Shown here: one piece after another, positions 12,101-27,100 of the stretch
Numbering within the stretch: position 1 is the first letter of the stretch
Layout: each line of letters opens with the position of its first letter
NCBI GenBank assembly: GCA_014843695.1
Contig: CM026403.1
Span: 1,616,460-1,680,459 of the forward strand
Reading direction: 5' to 3'
Origin: Archivesica marissinica
Lineage: Eukaryota; Mollusca; Bivalvia; Venerida; Vesicomyidae
Length of the DNA: 64,000 nt
Notes under the pieces: generated by a model
What the model was told of the DNA's origin: nothing
What the model saw: the letters and a program-made list of their open reading frames with translations, nothing else
Databases searched by the model: none
Made by a program: the position numbers and the translations under genes

Positions 12101-15100
12101 AGATATTAGTCATTTTAGATATTTGGAGGATAGTTCAGTTATACAGACAGAGACACATTCCAGAGTCTCCTCTGGTTCTTTTATATGCACGGTGTTGCAA
12201 TAAAGTCAAAAAGTCAAAGTTGCTGTATGGATTGGTCATTTGTAAGAAAAATGGCGGAGTTTATTCCTAGGCTATTCTTTTGTGTTTTGTAGACGTGGTG
12301 TAGAGTCACCAGTATGCGTTAAGTATTATATGGTAGGCAAGTACTTACCTATAGTTTATATGTTTGCGGTTTACTTTTCGTGGGTTATCTTTGTAATTGA
12401 GTTGAGTTAATAGTGATACTAAATAGTGGACACTGAGAATGGGGTACATTATCATACATGGCTTTATAAATCAGGTAGCACTTCAAGTCTTGCTTTATGT
12501 AAATGAAATAATGTGTCACAATGAGAAATTATGGTGAGACCATAGGCGTCATTAAAAGTTAATTTCATGAATGTTGGCAAGTAGTTTGCATTCGTATAGT
12601 TGCAAGGTTGTTCCCCTTAGTGATATCCTTGATGTACTCTATGTAGTGAGAGCCAAGTACCAGGTATGAGGTGTCAGTACTGTCAGTGATATGAAATGTT
12701 AGGACTTTACTGTGCACAGTATTTAATCGTGGAAAGTGTGACGATCGATGCAGAGAATCTGTTTACTTTCGTATGCCATGTATTATTTTAATGTTGTTCT
12801 GTTATTGTTGTACATTGATGAGACATAAATAAATTAATAAAACTAAAACTATGATGCTAATTATTGTTTATTTTCACATGTTATTTGTTCACACATTAAA
12901 TCATTATTAAAGTATTGGCTGTATAGAGTCACTATCTTACAGGTGTAAAGCACCGACACGAGACCTCGGTTTAAAGTCCCATCAGAAATACTGTTAATTT
13001 TATTAGGATTAGACGGGGGATCGAACCTGCGATCCTTGGATGACCAGTATTAAGGTTAGACGGGGGATCGAACCTGCGATCCTTGGATTACCAGTATTAA
13101 GGTTAGACGGGGGATCGAACCTGCGATCCTTGGATTACCAGTATTAAGGTTAGACGGGGGATCGAACCTGCGATCCTTGGATGACCAGTATTAAGGTTAG
13201 ACGGGGGATCGAACCTGCGATCCTTGGATTACCAGTATTAAGGTTAGACGGGGGATCGAACCTGCGATCCTTGGATTACCAGTATTAAGGTTAGACGGGG
13301 GATCGAACCTCGATCCTTGGATTACCAGTATTAAGGTTAGACGGGGGATCGAACCTCGATCCTTGGATTACCAGTATTAAGGTTAGACGGGGGATCGAAC
13401 CTGCGATCCTTGGATTACCAGTATTAGGGTTAGACGGGGGATCGAACCTGCGATCCTTGGATTACCAGTCCAGTGTGTTACCACTGGACTACAGATACGT
13501 CTGTAACTACTATAACTATTTTATGTGTGTGTGTGTTTTACGTTTATTTATTGTCGCTACCGGTTGCCCATATGAGCGACGCCTCCTGGAGAGATTAGTT
13601 ATTTTGGAGGATAGTGCATGATACAGACAGAGACCCATTCCAGAATATCATCTGGTTCTTTTACGTGCACGGTGTAAAGCACCGACACGAGACCTCGGTT
13701 TAACGTCCCATCTGAAAGACTGTTCATTTTATTAGGGTCAGACGGGGGATCGAACCTGCGATCCCTGGATTACCAGTCCAGCGTGTTACCACTGGACTAC
13801 ATATCCGTCTGTTATTTTAATACATTATATCATTATGAGTATATACCTCTGCATAAGGACCGGCGCATGCGCACCCACCACGTGCTTGGATTCCATAGAG
13901 GTCGCTGAGCAAGCTGGAAATGAAGTTATGGTGAATGAGCCGTCCGGTTTCCTGATGAATCGTCAGAAAGGAGAAAATTGGAACCCGGCTTGCTGTGTGA
14001 CTTCCTAGTACGAAGATAGCCGGATTCTTTTCCCAAACCTCGAACGCTCGTCTACAAAAGAAAAATTGAAATGGTGTTGTTATTTTTTTAGATGCTTTTA
14101 ACAGTTTATTAACATAATTAACATTACAGGTGCACGCGTTATGTGTTTCCTTCTTTCCTATGCCACGGCTCCAGATTAGTACACGATATTGGATTACAAG
14201 CTGTATTCGGTTATGTCGAAGTATTTTGTTCGGTCCGACGGAATTCGACATAACGGATGTAGACTGCATAGCATACATATTATGTATAGGTCGCAATGGG
14301 TAGACGGTCAGTGTACCAGTTGGCAACACACAGGACTGCGAATTTAAGGATCACAAGTTTATTTTATACGAATTTATTTTAGCTCGATTGCGAAACAAGT
14401 TCTTATAACTTATATTAATCACCATCCAGACCTCATTTTGATGGAATCCATCGCCACGAAGGAGAGAAGAGGAAATGTTGAATATAAATGCCTTGCCTAT
14501 GGGCACACTCGTAATGGCTACAGCTGGGCGCGAACTCCGGGCCTTTGACATCTGATTTGAAATCACGAGTTCGACCCCCGTATTAACAGACTGTAAATTA
14601 ATATGTCTCATATGGCTCATATGCAGTTGTTAGCGCGCTCGCTTTTCACCAATGCAACCCGGGTTCGATCCTCGGATCGGGAAGTATGTGAGATGGTACG
14701 GTGATCGCCAGATCGGACATATGGGTTTTCTCCGGGTACTCCGGTTTCCTTCCACACGAATGACCACAATTACCCTTTCATCCGCACCAATAAGCGTGAT
14801 TAATATAGGTTGTTAAAACTTGCTCCGCAATTGTTGTAATATAAATAAAGTTTAAACTTTAATATGGCCCATGTGCCATAGTCATACACAGAGAATAAAA
14901 ACACCTGGGATGCTGCTGGAATTGGATCAGACGGATCTGTAGTCCAGTGGTATCACGCTGGACTGGTAATCCAGGGATCGCAGGTTCGATCCCCCGTCTG
15001 ACCCTAATACAATTAACAGTCTTTCAGATGGGACGTTAAACCGAGGTCTCGTGTTGGTGCTTTACACCGTGCACGTAAAAGAACCAGAGGATATTCTGGA

Positions 15101-18100
15101 ATGGGTCTCTGTCTGTATCATTGCACTCTCCTCCAATAATCTAAGATGACTAATCTCTTCAGGAGGCGTCGCTCATATGGGCAACCGGTAGCGACGATAA
15201 ATAAACGTAAAATACTGGAATTGGAACGCCTTCTTTGTAGTGCACTATCCACAAACAAATATAAAAATACTAATAATAATATTATATACTCCTGTATAAA
15301 AGTTATTATTATTAATAAACTTATCATCACAATTTACCTTCACAAGAACAAATATTGCCTTGCCTACACATTATACATATGGTATGCGTTACAAAACATA
15401 CTATATATTTGACTGCACGTTCTGTTCTGTCTGATCAGGATCTATGTTGTTTGCTATTCGGGCATGTGTTTCAGCTACACTGCCTACCAGTTGAAACTTA
15501 TATATAGGTGGGTGTTGTTTTTGTTTTTTGTTTTTTGTGTTTTTGGTTTTGTTTTTTTGTTTTTTTTTTTTTTTTGTTGTTTGTTTTGGGTTGGGGTGGG
15601 TGTGTTGGGGTGTTGTGGTGGGTTGGTTCCCTCGCAGACCACATGGGCGTTGTACAACAGCTGCACAAAATAATCACTCGTACATGGGCATCGTCAGCAG
15701 AGAACACGTACAGCTGTCAAGACGACCGGATAAACGCACGAGACGCACAGACGCCATATCTCTGCGTAGACAGTTAGAAGGCGTCTTCGATCGCCCGCCA
15801 ACATGCGGTGTAGACGGCCCTTTAATGGTATTGTACTGACTCAGAGGCATAGGGCACTACGAGATCGTTGGGCTCGGCGTCATCTTAGAACAACACAGGC
15901 AGAATGGGGAGAGGTCCTGTTTACTGTCGAAAAGAAGTTCTGCCTACAGAAAACGACTGTCGTTCCGGGTATATTGACAACTGGGAGAACGGTTCAACGA
16001 CAACTGCGTCATCGAACGAGATAGGTACGGGGGTGGGTCAGTAATGGTATGGGTGGTGTCTCCTTACATCACAAGACTAACATCGTGTTCATTAACGGTA
16101 ATCTATACGTCGCCCGGTACCAACATGACGTGCTTCAAACTGAGGTAGTACCCATGTTTAGGAATAATAGAGGATTGCGGTTGCTGCAGGATGGCGCACC
16201 AGCCCACACGGCTAGGGCGACAAGATTCTTTCTGAATGCTAACCACAACAATGTGATGGACATACCACCGAAGTCTCCCGACTTAAACATTATAGAAAAT
16301 CTATAGGATAATTGAATCGCCGCGTAAGAAGGACCGGCGCAGTGCCACCGACCATAGCCCAGCTCCGTGCGAAGATTGGGCAAGAGTGGGCAAATCTACC
16401 CCAGAACTATGTACGACGTTATGTCCCTGCCATGCGACGACGTTGCCAAGCTGTGATCCGCAGTCAGGGTGGGCATACGCGATATTAGAATACTTAATTC
16501 TCATCGGCCTGAGTTTTATCATTGACATTATCATTTTGCAACATTGACTTTTTACGCACCATCACATTAATTAGTCATGTGTGTTAAATTTGTGTTTGTT
16601 ATGCAATACAATAAATGGAATATCATGAAATATATCTCAACTGTATTTGCTGAAAATTTCATCATTATCGGGCCAATATTGACGGAGATATGAGACCATT
16701 TATACATGCACACTTATAAGAGTTGTTAAGTGTATGTATCTACGTGTATATAGGTAATCAGGGGAACAAACTAGTACTATCTTTAAATGTTACTAAATTA
16801 TCCCGCTTGTATATATAATTATATGTTGTATGCTTTATATAAACACTATCGTGACGTCATACCTCTGTACTTGCAGTCCATTATTATTAATATTGGACTG
16901 GTGTCAAAAGGCCAGAGTTTTATATTAAATCCTACGCGTACATGTACGAAATTAACAATTTTAATTAGTAGGATCGTGTTATATAAGTGTGTGTTTTAAG
17001 TGAGATATAAGCCTCAAATGGATCCGATATGTAAAATATTGGTACTGTCTACGGGGATACGCACCTCACAATATTTTACATATTGGATCGGTTTCGGCTT
17101 ATAAAATTATCCTATTCATAAACGATTGTATTTTAAAATATATATATGCAGCCAATATTTTATCTCAAATACATAAATTGCCTTGGGCAGTATCGATATG
17201 TAACAGTATCTTGTGTGTTTTACGTTTATTTATCGTCGCTACCGATTGCCCATATGAGCGACGCCTCCTGAAGAGATCAGTTATTTTAGATTTTGGAGGA
17301 TAGTGCAATGATACATACAGAGACCCATTCCAGTGATAGGTTACTATTATATTTAGCAGTTAAGTAGTTTTTTGATTTCATGATGATTTAGCTTCTTATC
17401 CGTCGCCGCCGGCGAACCATGTGGGCGAGCGCATATAATTATTTATCTAATTCTCTCCTTTATATTTCATGTAAAATGATCGATATAATTATGGATTATC
17501 GGGAACACATCGAACGTTGGATATGGGTACTGCGCAGCTCATACGATGTCTTTAGATATGAGTTATCTGGTTTCGGAATATGACTAATAAAATAAATAAT
17601 TACCTGCAAGCCATCAACTCTCGGGCGTGGATCAAATCAGTGCCAATTTCCTGATAACATAAAGTGTGCAATATGTGGGTTAGCAGTGTTAGATGTACTA
17701 ACAACGTGTAAAATCATGAAGGCGCAATAGATAGAATAGTTGTCGGGAAGGGCCGTAACTTGTGTTGCTAGAACGTGTGGCCCGACCCGTTTGCCTTTAT
17801 TTATTTTGTCATGTTTTGTATTCACATGTGTATGTAAAATCGAGCAATAAAATATGATTAAACTAAACTAAACAGTTGTATATCCAAAACTGCATTATAA
17901 ATGATGTCATGTTTGACGTCACTCACTAAATAACGTGTTCTTGCAGATCGGTAAATTTCTTCTTTAAGTATACAGACACATTTCTGGGCCATAACTAATA
18001 AGTATTTAAACTACGGTGTATACTATAGGACAATTTTGTGCTAGTTAATGATGAATTTATTTAAACTTTGCTCAATTCTGAATCTTTATTCTATAGTAAA

Positions 18101-21100
18101 TTGTGTACATACCTCTTTAAGTTGAAACACAATGCCCGCTCTGATAGACTCAATGATTGCTGGCGTACCTCCCTCTTCCCTCTCTTCTATGTTGCTAACG
18201 TAGGCGTGTATGTCTCTCGTTACCTAATATAGTATAAGTGTATACTAAATATAGGTTCACATTATTTTATTTTTGAATCTACAATGTCACTGAAATATTC
18301 GATTTGATTCCATTTCGGGGTTTAAATTTGCAACAACAGCTTGGGTACTAGTGTCCCTCCGAGCAGTATTTCAGGTACGGACGGACGGACGTCATTACGG
18401 ACGGTTACACTGGTAGAACCACCAACCGTCCACAATCCGGTTGGATAGCTTCCCCACATGAATTGAATACGTCACCCCCAATTGGATTTTGCTTCCATTG
18501 TTTAAGTTTATTTAACGTCGCTACCGGTGGCCCATTTGAGCGGCGGAAAGTTTACCTAACCATTGCGCTAATCGGACAGCCAACGACCTTTACCAATCGG
18601 CCACGGATGCCCTCAATATTATATATGTCTGCATTTATTGTATGTTTTATTACACATTATATAATTAATATTGTCATTCGAAGTTTAATAATACCTCATA
18701 ATACACCTACATGCAATGTCTGCGCAATCGCACATTGCAATATGTTGCAATATCTGCTATATATTTGTAATTCTCGTCAGCGCATATAGCTATATGTTGC
18801 ACTATCTGCTATATATTTGTAATTCTCGTCAGCGCATTTAGCTATATGTTGCGATATCTGCTATATATTTATAATTCTCGTCAACGCACATAGCTATATG
18901 TTGCGATATCTGCTATATATTTGTAATTCTCGTCAGCGCATATAGCTATATGTTGCGATATCTGCTATATATTTATAATTCTCGTCAGCGCATATAGCTA
19001 TATGTTGCGATATCTGCTATATATTTATAATTCTCGTCAGCGCATATAGCTATATGTTGCGATATCTGCTATATATTTATAATTCTCGTCAGCGCATATA
19101 GCTATATGTTGCGATATCTGCTATATATTTTAATTCTCGTCACGCAATGCTATATGTTGCGATATCTGCTATATATTTTAATTCTCGTCAATATGTTGCG
19201 ATATCTGCTATATATTTATAATTCTCGTCAGCGCACATAGCTATATGTTGCGATATCTGCTATATATTTATAATTCTCGTCAACGCACATAGCTATATGT
19301 TGCGATATCTGCTATATATTTATAATTCTCGTCAACGCACATAGCTATATGTTGCGAGATCTGCTATATATTTATAATTCTCGTCAGCGCACATTGCTAT
19401 ATGTTGCGATATCTGCTATATATTTATAATTCTCGTCAGTGCATATAGCTATATGTTGCTATATCTGCTATATATTTATAATTCTCGTCACCAATTAGGG
19501 CTGGCTGATTTAAAGTAATTATTTCCACTGCGTACTAGATGTTAGTTTTAATAACTTGGCGTAATATCGAAAATGACCAGAACTGAAATAGGTTTAATTC
19601 AAATTTGGAAACGCATCGAAACGCATCGAAACGCATCGAAACGCTTATAAATATCTGAAAAGGTGTAGCTAATGGCTTAGAAATAGATAAAGGTAATAAG
19701 GATGAAAACGATATTATTGGAAATGGTATCGGGAGAATGATAGCATATGCTGCTATGCTATAGTTGAATACGTACAGTCTATCCCACACCCATATGTATG
19801 TCACTCACTCGTGACATTGGTTAATGGAACTTTAATTAATCATATGCTGCTATAGTTGAATACGTACAGTCTATCCCACACCCATATGTATGTCTCTCAC
19901 TCATGTATTTAATGGTTAATGGAACTTTAATTAGTTTCAATACATTAAATATAAACCGGAAAGAGCAAATATAATCCATGTCTATAACAATTGTTTCTTA
20001 TTTACAATGGATTGCAGGCCCGTGCGCAGGATTTTTCATAGTGGGGTGCGTAATATTGTTCAGGGGTGCGTCCAAATGCGAGGGAGTAGAGCGTCCGCAT
20101 CGCTTAATGGGGGTGGGGGTTTTTTTACGTTTATATATCGTCGCTACCGGTTACCCATATGAGCGACGCCTCCTGAAGAGATTAGTCATTTTTAGATTGT
20201 TGGAGGGTAGTGCAATGATACAGACGGAGACCCATTCCAGAGTCTCCTCTGGTTCTTTTACGTGCACGATATAAAGCACCGATGCGAGACCTCGGTTTAA
20301 AGTCCCATCTGAACACTAGGCGACAATCCCATAGTGGGCTGAATATGTAGCAATAATGTGACGTTTGCACATCGCACACCATTGTGTACGGGATTCCATT
20401 GTAATACTTGTCTTTACCAACACTATTTAAAACCAAATTATTTCACTTCATATATAGTATATAAGGGACATGTTTGCTTCCTGTACATTTATATATGATA
20501 CAATCGTAATATATATACGAGTGCTATTTCATTGACATTAAGCTATGCATAACAAGATTATTGCCATACTGCATCGCACTCAGTGGGTCAATAGTCTATT
20601 GTGGAAGTCGTGATAGCACAGTGAATGCGCGTTCGCTTCAAGTGCGAAAGACTATTGCCAAACTGTATCGGACTCTATTGGTCAATAGTATGTCTATCCA
20701 GATTATTGCCATACTGTATCGCACTCAATGGATCAATAGTATATATAACCAGACTATTGCCATACTGTATCGCACTCAATGGGTCAATAGTATATATAAC
20801 CAGACTATTGCCATACTGTATCGTACTCAATGGGTCAATAGTATATATAACCAGACTATTGCCATACTGTATCGTACTCAATGGGTCAATAGTATATATA
20901 ACCAGACTATTGCCATACTGTATCGCACTCAATGGGTCAATAGTATATATAACCAGACTATTGCCATACTGTATAGCACTCAATACGTCAATAGTATATA
21001 TAACCAGACTATTGCCATACTGTATCGCACTCAATGGGTCAATAGTATATATAACCAGACTATTGCCATACTGTATAGCGCTCAATACGTCAATAGTATA

Positions 21101-24100
21101 TATAACCAGACTATTGCCATACTGTATAGCGCTCAATACGTCAATAGTATATATAACCAGACTATTGCCATACTGTATAGCGCTCAATACGTCAATAGTA
21201 TATATAACCAGACTATTGCCATACTGTATAGCGCTCAATACGTCAATAGTATATATAACCAGACTATTGCCATACTGTATAGCGCTCAATACGTCAATAG
21301 TATATATAACCAGACTATTGCCATACTGTATAGCGCTCAATACGTCAATAGTATATATAACCAGACTATTGCCATACTGTATAGCGCTCAATACGTCAAT
21401 AGTATATATAACCAGACTATTGCCATACTGTATAGCGCTCAATACGTCAATAGTATGTATAACCAGACTATTGCCATACTGTATCGCGTCAATAGTATAT
21501 ATTGAAGGTCCTCATTCCGTGACTGTCCTAATTCCGGTGCTATTTGTTTAAATCTCGTAACGCGCGATATTTTGACGTATAACGGTCCGATGTATTTTAC
21601 TAAAGCTGTAGTTTGTCATTCAAACAAGAGTATGAGAAAAACAGGTACATTTGTTGAAATGTCACGCATATAAAATAATATTTTCTATATTACCAAATAA
21701 ATGTTCATTTAAATACCCTTTTTTGGCCAGTAAAACATTGTTAGTGTTCCATCCGTGTGCTCTTTAACTGGTTTGATTGACAGTCTAATTGTAGTGGTTT
21801 TTCTATATGGGCCTTTTTTTATTTTGTTTTCAGTCTTTTTAAACAATTTTAGTTTCTTTAGGCTAATCTGGTCAGTGGGGGGTGGTTTGTGTGTTTTTTT
21901 TGGTGGGTTGTGTGGGTTTTGGGGTTGTTGTGTTTGTTTGGTGGGTTTGGGGGGTTGTGTTTGTGTGTGGCACACAATGTAGTTCCATATGGGCCTTTAA
22001 CTGGCCAGTCACACAATGTAGTTCCAACTGGGCCTTTAACTGGCCAGTCACACAATGTAGTTCGAGTTGGGCCTTTAACTGGCCAGTCACACAATGTAGT
22101 TCCATCCCGGGCTTTTAACTGGCCAGTCACACATTGTAGTTCCACCCGGGTCTTGTAGATTATGTAATTAACCCTGCTAATGAGAGAATCGCGATATTGG
22201 CCTTTGATTATGTGAGCCTGCTCTTTAAATAATTAATATAGTCCATCAATAAAAAGGATGTATCATATATGTACTTACAAATTTCACAGTTCCGCCGCCT
22301 ACCCTGTCCGGAATGGAATTCCTAAATATCGATTTCTTCGCAATAACCACGCCTACAATGATACAAGTATGTCACAATGAATTAGTTAAATAATTAATTA
22401 ATCAATAAATTAATTAATCAATTAATGAATTCATTAATTAATTACTGAATATATGGTGTGTAAACTATTCTGTATTTAACAACACAATATATATATGTAA
22501 TTATGTGTGTTCAATCTCCCGTCTGATCCTAATAAAATTAACAGTCTTTCAGATGGGACTTTAAACCGAGGTCTCATGTCAGTGCTGTACATCGTGCTCG
22601 TAAAAGAACCAGAGGAAACTCTGGAATGGGTCTATGTCTGTATCATTGCATTAACCTCCAAAACTCTAAAATGACTAATCTTTTCAGGAGGTGTCGCTCA
22701 TATGGGCAACAGATAGCGGCGATACATAAACATAAAACACACACGACGTTATATATGCACACGTGAGTTGAGTAGGGACCCTATTTAACATGTTCCAACT
22801 GCATATATATTAATACATGATTGTGTAACTTCCACATTACCTGGTGTACCCGGACCGCCAACAAACTTGTGTGGACTGAGAATGACTGCATCTTTGTATC
22901 TAAAATATTAAGAGTGGACCATGTCAGTATAGCATACGGCGGAAGTTACCCACGGCAAGTGTCCATTTATATAGATGTTCGAATCTTAATCGAGATGCTG
23001 AGTGTTCGATGTTATGTCCTCGGGCAAGACTCTTGTATCCGCATTACGTATTCGCTCTCCGCCATTGTGATATATTCCATCGCGAGTTATAGTAAGTAAG
23101 TAAATTCTCTATTTAGAGAGGGTAACCCATTTAGCAAGGTTAATCTTCCATGGGGCCCTCTTAAACATAAAACATATTTATACACACATGACATACAACA
23201 CAACTGAACTAAAAGACATGTGGTATTAGAACTAATAAAGGTAAGAACGCATCTACATAAACTACAAGTTGTATGCATGGATTATGAACAGTAGTTGACA
23301 GTATTAGTAAATATTAGACATCCAGCCATTTTAAACAATTCGATTTAAACAGTTCCAAACAATTGGTCCAGAGTATAAAAGGCCACCCTTAAACATCTCA
23401 CAATTTGCGTTAGGTATATAAAAATTTAGATTTGTATTTGAAAGAAGTGTTAAACATGCATTATCAGTTTGTGATTTGTGTTGGAACATGTCATGGAGAT
23501 AATTAGGATTAAAATAAGTTAATCTACTGTTGTAAGTATTTATTTGGAGTTGAAGTAAATGTGTATAAACCAACTGTAAGTACATTAATTGACACGACAC
23601 TATTGCCTGGAATAGGTATTGTAGATTACATTAAGCTTCATCACTCCTTAGAATTACGTTTGATTCCTATGAGAGATGGTTCGGTGTTTTTCTGAAACGT
23701 GTTCGTTTTCTACAGTTGCTTCGATTTCCTCCAACGTGAATGATCGCAACTATATATAAAGATCCTTTTTTTTTTTTTTTTTTTGGTGAAGCAGAGCTTC
23801 TTTTATTCAAATATATTTATATGTACATATATACAGCAATGATACACAACAAGCAAATGTTAAGTACTACTGTAAATACATTGTATATATAAAGATCCTT
23901 TGTGTTAGAGGAATCCGAAGTAACCAATGCCATATGCCCTCACATCGGCGTCAACGAGAGTGAATAATACAAGTTATTACTATTTGCTTCGCTATTGTTA
24001 GTTTAAGCTTTATTTATTTTACAACGATTGCGAAACAAGCTTTAACAACTTATATTAATCACTATCCTTAGCGCGGATGAAAGCGTATACATTATGTGGT

Positions 24101-27100
24101 AATTAATGTGGGAGGAAACCGGAATACCAGGTGAAAATCCACCAATAGCGACCACCATACAATCTCGCACACTGCCCGGTCCGAGGATCGAACCCGGGTT
24201 GCATTAGTGAGAAGCGAGCATTCTAACCAGTGCGCCAATCGGACAGCTAATCGGATCGCTATTGTTGCGAAGTAGAATTTAATACAAATAATAATGCTTG
24301 CACTTACTCTGCCTTGGACGGGTTCATGTCAATCTTCATGTATGGGCCTGTATAATATAGATGACAATAGGTTATGCAACGTACTTTTTTATTTAAGTTT
24401 ATTTAACGTCGCTACCGGTTACTCATTTGAGCGACGGGTAGTTTACCTAACACCACCTTTCCTGGGCAGGCTCTGGTGGTTAACCAGTATTTGGTGAACC
24501 AACCTCCGTAAGAAACTGTCAACATTTTCATATAATGAGACACGGGCAGCCTGAGCGGGGCTCGAACCCGTGACCAGTGATGATAGCTTACAGTGGTATA
24601 CAAGTAGCCACTCTATCACGGAGGCGGACGCAACGCACATGCATATAGAAGGTGGCTTTATACGTAAGGACGTTTTATTGAAATGAATATGTACAGGATA
24701 CAAGGTGAACACGATCCAATATGTAAACTATTGGCCTGTGTGAGGAGCGTAGCGCCGGAGACAGTGCCAATATTTTACATATTGGATCCGTTTGAGGCTT
24801 ATATCTTACTTAAAACACACGCTTATATAACAAGATCTTACTAATTAAAATTGTTAATTTCGTACATTTACGCATAGGATTTAAAATAATACTCCGTCTT
24901 TTTGAAAGCAGTCCAATATTAATAATAATGGACTGCAAGTACAACGGTATGACGATACTAGTCGACAGTATTTTAAATATCCCATATATGCGTTGATGCG
25001 TATATATCACGAATATAAATAATAATCGACAAATATCACAAGATAACGATATTGAATTTGATAATACAGTCAAATCTGTGTTAGTGGTCACCTCCATTAA
25101 GCAGCCAACCTGTATTAAGCAGCCAGTTCCTAGATTCCCAATACTTTGTTTTTACTATACAGTTGCCCTCTATTAAGCAGCCACCTGTGCTAAGCATCCA
25201 CTTTATGTTATTCCCTTGGCTGGCTGCTTAAGACAATTTAATACAAATAACAAATCCAATCTTTGGAATGATATAAAATATCATGAATTGCAGAAGTTAA
25301 TTGCACTACAATCAACTAGAAATGTACAGACTTACTTTCGCTCAGTGTTTTATTTTTAAATATTAGAGTAATTAGCCCGTAACCTGCTAATCACGCAAGT
25401 CACTTTTACAAACAGCATAAAGCCAGATCAGACGACAAAAATACGTGCCGTCTGAGCAGGCTCCATGCTGTTTGATATTCAGATAACGGAGCTAAGACAC
25501 GTGTCCAATCTGGAGCTATGTTGTTTGCACATTCCGTCAAATTGAGTCGGCAGGTTACGGATTAAATTATGTGCTTAACATTACATGTATACTAAATAGT
25601 TGGAACACACGTTATAGTGGAAGTCGTGATAGCGCAGTGGATGCGCGTTCGTTCAGTTGCGAAATGTCCGGAGTTCGAGCCCCACTGGAGCCGTTACGAT
25701 TGTGCCCTTAGGCAAGGCATTTAAATTCCATGCCTTCTCTCTCCCCCTCGTGGCGATGGATTCCATCAGGAATGAGGTCTCGAGAGTGATTAATATAAGT
25801 TATAAGAACTTGTTTCGCAATCGAGCTAAAATAAATTTGTATAAACTAAACGTTTTAATGCCCTCAGCTTGAAACTTAAAACACTAACCTCCACCAGCGT
25901 AATCAAATATGGCAAGCGCTCCGTATTTATGTGCCAATTTCGCCACTGCGTCCACATCTGTGATTATACCTGTCACATTGCTTGCCGCTGACATGCACAC
26001 TAACAAATGGTGTCGTTTATCCTTCCAGAACTAGTGTAACGAAAAGGGTAAACACTGACACAGTCACAATAATTAGTGTAATGTTAATAAACAATAATAA
26101 TTATGATTGTGTAAAGGCTGTAAGGTGTGTGTTTTACGTTTATTTATCGTCGCTACCGGTTGCCCATATGAGCGACGCCTCCTGAAGAGATTAGTTATTT
26201 TAGATTTTGGAGGATAGTGCAATGATACAGACAGAGACCCATTCCAGAATCTCCTCTGGTTCTTTTACGTGCACGGTGTAAAGCACCGACACGAGACCTC
26301 GGTTTAACGTCCCATCTGAAAGACTGTTAATTTTATTAGGGTCAGACGGGGGATCAAACCTGCGATCCCTGGATTACCAGTCCAGCGTGTTACCACTGGA
26401 CTACATAAGGCTGTAATGGAACCTTCAAACAGTATATAAAGTCGTTGCCATGGAGGCATTCAATGAAATCTCTTCTGAAGCAACATATTTAACAGGCCAG
26501 CGTATTTACACATATAATTGATTTTTGAAAATATGAGTGTTATATAATATTATTTTATAATTGGTTTCATTTATAACTAGTACTATTTGTATGCTGCTAA
26601 CGTGGTGTATTTCTGCTCGCGTTGGTGAGAACTGGAAACGAGAATGTATAACCTGTAGCAGGAACCCAGATAGATTAATAGATCAATCAAAGAGATCCCA
26701 CATATAACTACCTTTATTTTTTCACTGAGATGATCCAAATCTATCATACCGCTGTAATAGTCGTGACGAATTCGTATTACCTGAAAATAGAAAATAGATT
26801 AATGTATGTATGCGCTTTTAATGGCAATGGCGTGTGTTCACTTGTAGTCATGTAGTGAACGCTTACGCATGTAACTGTAAGTAGGTTTACTGTAAGCCGT
26901 CAAGTGTACTGTTTTGTCTAGTATTTTCATTGGTTCGTTCCTGTGTTAATGGCTATATAGATATACAGTTGTACTCGACTAAATCTGTATGGATGTATTT
27001 TATTACTCTAGCTCATAAATATTTTACAGCACACCTCTGTCATTATCACGCATTAAAACACTATCGTGAGGTCATACCTTTGTACTTTTAATATTGGACT

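Noticed and set aside
12198..12440. Minus-strand exon ending at GTAAGTACTTGCC
   Set aside because: Strong donor, but every frame in the preceding sequence has a stop near it and the neighbouring exons already join in phase.
20561..21551. Three overlapping ORFs of 255-314 codons on both strands
   Set aside because: They are the 51-bp tandem array read in different frames; the period is a multiple of 3 and the unit has no stop.
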